Positions 60,289 to 64,000 of a DNA stretch of 64,000 nt are shown one piece after another. Under the pieces are notes generated by a model. It was not told the DNA's origin, made no database searches, and was given only the letters and a program-made list of their open reading frames with translations. A program made the position numbers and the translations under genes. This DNA is from Geosiphon pyriformis (Eukaryota > Glomeromycota > Glomeromycetes > Archaeosporales > Geosiphonaceae): positions 742,984 to 806,983 of the forward strand of contig JAAOMT010000200.1 of NCBI GenBank assembly GCA_016748015.1, in the 5' to 3' direction. Each line of letters begins with the position of its first letter. Positions within the stretch are counted from its first letter, which is position 1.

Positions 60289-62028
60289 TTTTGGCCAAAA
60301 TCACTTTTTTCCATTTACAATAGGCTATCTTATTTATATCGAAAGATCGCATATAACAAATAGCTTTTGCTCAAACTCTGAAAACACCTACCACGATAAT
60401 CTCAGGCTCTCGCCAAGAAGAGAATACAACAGCCCAAAACTAAATGTTGCTAGACTGAAAGCTTAATTGAAAATCTAAAATCCAAGGAAGGGTAAATCTA
60501 AAATGTTGTTTGAAAGCCAATAGGATTATAAAGTTCTACCATGATTGCACCTTCAGGGAAGAAATTAACTGTTAACGTCAATTATCATGACCAATGGAGC
60601 CAAATTTATTATTAATTTGTAGAAACCTTTTGTTGAATGAAACATCCCAGGAGATGGTTTTCCATCCAATGTGCTCTCCAAAGCTCAATAAAACATCTCA
60701 AAATGAATTCTCATGGAACCGGGGAAATATTGATGTGCCAAAAAATCCTATCAGGTTGGTTTGAGACATGTGGTTAAAAATGAAATTCACATGTTCCCGA
60801 TAATGTTAGTGTGTGTGCATTAGTTAGAAATTGAAAACGACATTTTGAAAATAATCCTTCACTTAAGAGACATGAAGAATATTCAAAATAACCTTGGCCT
60901 CTTGTAACATGTATTGCTTGACTGATATACACATAAAATATGTTACCCAAAGTTAATATCAGATTTATACCACCTAAAGAGTGACCAAATCGTAATTATG
61001 ACAAAAAACTCAAAAACGCTACAATGTAATCCCAGCATGATAAATAATCAAAAGATGAAATTTTCTGATATGCTCCAATTCACAACATTCATTGAAAACT
61101 CTCTTATCAAAATCCAGTTGGAACATTCGGTTTAATACCTCCAGAAATGAGAATAGGAACTGAGAGGTTAATTATTTTATTGAGTTTTATCACATTCCAC
61201 TTTTAAACCTACCAAAAGATTAGGAATCAGAAATATTAATCAAAAATAATTTTATTAAATTGATTAAACTTGTACCAAATCTTATATAAAATTTTCATTA
61301 AATTGTAATAGAATTATATTAATAAAAATATTTACTACCTTGATTGAAAAGTCACTGTAAGACAAATATTAATAAATAATTCTAAAAACCTGGGAGAGTG
61401 ATTGGGATGGATTGTAACATCAATAGTACTAGGAATTGCTACGCAAGACTACTATTTCCTGAATGACCCTCAAGAGAGGATCCGCTGGCGCCATTTTCAT
61501 CTCTATTAATTACGACTCCTTAATTCCGGCAGCTTTACACGTCGGACCCTCCAATGCTATTTATTTTACCACATGATACAAGTCTTGGGGGAATATAAAG
61601 TGAAGTTTGTGGGAATGCCAGTATCAATCGAGGAAGCTGTCCGCTTGGGTTTCGCGGAATTGCCTTTGCATTTGATAGACCCAGGAAAACGTCCATTTAT
61701 TAGTTTGTCGAGAATATGGGGATCCATCGATTCAAGAGCTGTTTCTAAGTGTGATTGTGATACATTTTGACCAATAAAATGTGGTTGATACTTTCTACTT
61801 AGGTTCATTGTTTGTTACGTGCTGCCGTTTTCTTAGTTTTCTTCTTGGGCTTTTTGCTTGTTCTGACGCTTTCTTCCGTATTCAGCTGCTCGCCGTTCTT
61901 GCATTATGCAGATGACGATGGTGTTTATTGCAAAAACATCCTGGGAAAGTTTACTTTTCGAAAAGAACTACGAATTTTTCAGAATGGATTGAGAAGATAT
62001 GAGGCGATATAACTGAGAGGTTCGTAGG
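60289..62028. other. Intergenic, no confident gene
   Basis: Mixed composition but no long frame until 61566. Between 61566 and 62012 both strands carry open stretches: MNLSRKYQPHFIGQNVSQSH on minus, and a hydrophobic FLVFFLGFLLVL on plus. The latter looks like the antisense of a Lys-rich minus-strand stretch (KKPKKKTKKTAARNK). These may be decayed exons. I cannot choose a strand with confidence. Confidence 0.35.
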
Positions 62029-62512
62029 TTGGAAATCGAGAAAGGAGTCGCTTTCGTCGCTCGAGATCCTCTTTTTGGTTGGGCGCTATATACTGTCCCC
62101 TCAGAAAATTTATGCGTGATGGCTGTAATTTAGGTAGTTTTGGTAAAAAGGGAAGAATTTATATGGGATGTACAGGTTATGTTGCCTCAATTGTATCGAA
62201 AAATTCAGGATTATGAAAATTATGAAAAGTTTATATTTACGGGACATGGTGTTGGAAGAGCATTTATTGTCACCTGATAAGCATTACTAAGTAGATTGAT
62301 TGATAAGCATTACTAAGCAACTAGTTAGTAGTTTTATTCATAGGCGTAATCAAGGACACAATCCTATAGTAGAGTCAAAATTCCCAATCTTAGTAGTGAA
62401 AAATACCTCAATCACTGAAATCGAAATGGTTAAGATTAACGGGGGTACACTGATTTGTAATGATTGCTATCAATCTCAGTTTGATTTTCATGAAAGTATA
62501 AAAGTAACTTAG
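62029..62512 (+). pseudogene. Class 3 lipase-like relic
   Basis: The frame from 62029 reads EIEKGVAFVARDPLFGWALY, hits TAG at 62131, and continues as LPQLYRKIQDYENYEKFIFT then GHGVGRAF. This resembles the lipase-3 nucleophile elbow G-H-S-x-G with the catalytic Ser replaced by Gly. It stops at TGA 62275. A shifted frame after a 26 bp duplication continues ALLSRLIDKHY-like. A further open stretch (62300-62512, RRNQGHNPIVESKFPILVVK) may be its C-terminus. With the nucleophile lost and at least two stops it cannot be an active lipase. Confidence 0.5.
62275..62317. repeat. 26-bp offset direct repeat
   Basis: TGATAAGCATTACTAAG occurs at 62275-62291 and 62301-62317, a small tandem duplication inside the lipase-like relic. 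The first copy supplies the stop codons. Confidence 0.85.
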
Positions 62513-62566
62513 TTTTCACCATCTGTTTTTGATCAAAGAAATACTTTATTTGCTCCACCTGAATAG

Positions 62567-63561
62567 ATGCTAGTTAATGGTTTTTTGAACAGATTTCAAA
62601 GAATCAAATTTGGATCCCTTTTTACATCTTTGAGCGTTTCCAATATTTCTAATTCTAAAATTAATTCAAATAAAATGGCTATTGAGAAAGCTGCTTTTGC
62701 TGCCGGTTGTTTCTGGTATGTGTTTTTTATTGGGAAAAATCAGAATCTTTTTATTACCGTATTTAGAATTTATTCGATATCGCGGTTGATATTTTATATC
62801 AAAAAGGGGGGTAGAGAAAGTTTTCAGAAGGAACTTTGGAAAGAATAAAGATTTTGACACTCGTGTTGGATATATTGGTGGGAACAAAAGTGACCCATCA
62901 TATCGCGAGGTAAGTCAACACAGATTTAATGTTCTCCGATAAATTGTAACTAAAAAAAATGAAAATGAAGACCAATTTCGAATCTCATCGCAAATAAAAC
63001 AGGTCTGCAATGGCACAACAAACCACGCCGAAGCTGTAGAAATCAACTTCAACCCTGAAAATATATCGTACGCAACACTCGTCGAATTTTTTTACAAAAT
63101 TCATGATCCTACCACTTTAAACAGACAAGGTAATGATAGCGGAACCCAATATCGTTCAGCTATTTTCTATCATTCGCCAGAACAAAAAGAAATTGCCGAA
63201 CGGGTAACAAAGGAGGTTCAAGAGAGGGCAAATAATAATAAGAAATTATATAGTGGTGACAAAATTGTCACCGAGATAACTGAGGCTGGAACTTTTTATA
63301 ATGCTGAGGAATATCATCAGGACTATTTGGTGAGTAATGAAAAAGAATATAATTTTTAAAGACTATTATGCGAACTTTGTGACTGATTCATGACATCTTG
63401 CCTCAATTTTTTATAGACTAAAAATCCACATGGATACGAGGTAATTTTTTTTAGAAAAAATCATTTTTATTGCTAATTTAATTTCATAAATTTAAACATA
63501 ATGATTAATATATCTTTCTCTTTTGTTTTTTTAGTGTCCAACCCATTTTGTTAGATGGTAA
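62567..63561 (+). CDS. msrA: Peptide-methionine (S)-S-oxide reductase MsrA
   Basis: Five exons, 62567-62715, 62807-62909, 63003-63329, 63417-63440 and 63535-63561, all GT-AG and in frame, give 209 aa. MsrA reduces methionine-S-sulfoxide in proteins with thioredoxin as donor. Exons 1-2 join to AAFAAGCFWGVEKVFRRNFG, with the catalytic Cys in GCFW. Later motifs are TRVGYIGGNKSDPSYREVCN, GNDSGTQYRSAIF, AEEYHQDYL and a C-terminal ECPTHFVRW with a candidate resolving Cys. A second in-frame ATG at 62675 gives a 173-aa form of usual cytosolic length. The extra 36 residues (MLVNGFLNRFQRIKFGSLFT...) are basic, Ser-rich and free of acids, like a mitochondrial presequence. Confidence 0.93.
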
Positions 63562-64000
63562 TTACTTTTCAATAAATAGATTAAGATTTGGAACCATTAG
63601 CTATTCAAAAGAGTCATACGTATTTAGTTGCTGAAATATCATCATACGACATAAGCCTAACGTTGAATAGATTAGAAATAAGTTTTTATTTGAAGTTACT
63701 AAAGTAAGAAATTAGAAGAGATGGGAAAAGTTTCAAGACCTCAAATTCTAAATACTTAAACGGAAGGAAGAGCTGGAAAACAAATAATATTTACCTCTAG
63801 ATGTTTTCATAACTTAAAATGTCGTTTTAAATGTACCATCATTGTTTTTTGTGTATAACCCAATATCAATAAATTATGAATATGCGACGTGTTGATTAAC
63901 ATTGGAGAAGGAATTTTTAAGAAGCGATTCCATATTTTATGTTTCTTGAAAAATTGAACACTTGGAAATAATTATTTGTATAAAAAAAAAAAAAATTCTT
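63562..64000. other. 3' region after msrA
   Basis: No gene is seen. AATAAA occurs at 63572 and 63869 and could serve polyadenylation. Confidence 0.35.

Noticed and set aside
61812-62012. Plus-strand ORF with an apparent transmembrane helix
   Set aside because: The hydrophobic run is antisense to a Lys-rich stretch on the minus strand, so it may be a shadow. No supporting motif was seen.

Overview
The window looks like nuclear DNA of an AT-rich filamentous fungus, most likely a Glomeromycotina (arbuscular mycorrhizal, Rhizophagus-like) species. This is an inference from very AT-rich intergenic DNA, genes with short GT-AG introns, abundant Ty3, LINE and BED-finger/hAT elements, and expanded-family relics (GPCR-like, DUF4238). 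No rRNA, tRNA or CRISPR array was recognised.

Layout. (1) 1-5920: minus-strand Ty3/gypsy retrotransposon cut by the window edge. It has a 971 bp 5' LTR, a primer-binding site, and a gag-protease-(Cys-rich)-dUTPase-RT reading frame broken only by nonsense codons. (2) 6552-14350: plus-strand LINE with a CCHC ORF1 and an ORF2 carrying endonuclease, RT, RNase H and a C-terminal CCHC. A solo copy of the same 971 bp LTR interrupts it. (3) 14367-15920: a TIR-bounded, DNA-transposon-like element with a duplicated right end. (4) 15921-18540 and 22640-23715: extremely AT-rich decayed DNA flanking a base-compositional island that holds an intact 1035-codon BED/hAT-type transposase gene (18839-21946). 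(5) 23716-37790: two more full-length LINE copies of about 6.8 kb, on the minus strand and heavily shifted toward A/T. (6) 37791-41580: an even more decayed AT-rich graveyard with LINE fragments.

(7) From about 41.6 kb the character changes to ordinary genes mixed with relics: a DUF4238 relic (-), a three-exon orphan gene of 153 aa (-), a broken lineage-family relic (-), a two-exon TspO/tryptophan-rich-sensory-like membrane protein (+), a broken 7TM receptor-like gene (+), a single-pass membrane protein (+), a three-exon cytochrome P450 (-), a second single-pass membrane ORF (-), a class-3-lipase-like relic (+) and a five-exon methionine sulfoxide reductase A (+). Microsatellites and a 21/32 bp minisatellite lie between them.

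The genes do not form a pathway or operon. The transposon half shows successive insertion followed by C-to-T/G-to-A decay. The gene half holds independent housekeeping or metabolic genes (MsrA, P450, membrane proteins). The least ordinary features are the dUTPase plus Cys-rich segment inside a Ty3 pol, the P450 lacking the usual I-helix acid/threonine pair, the transposase with duplicated BED modules, and the 153-aa orphan with an amphipathic Trp-rich tail.
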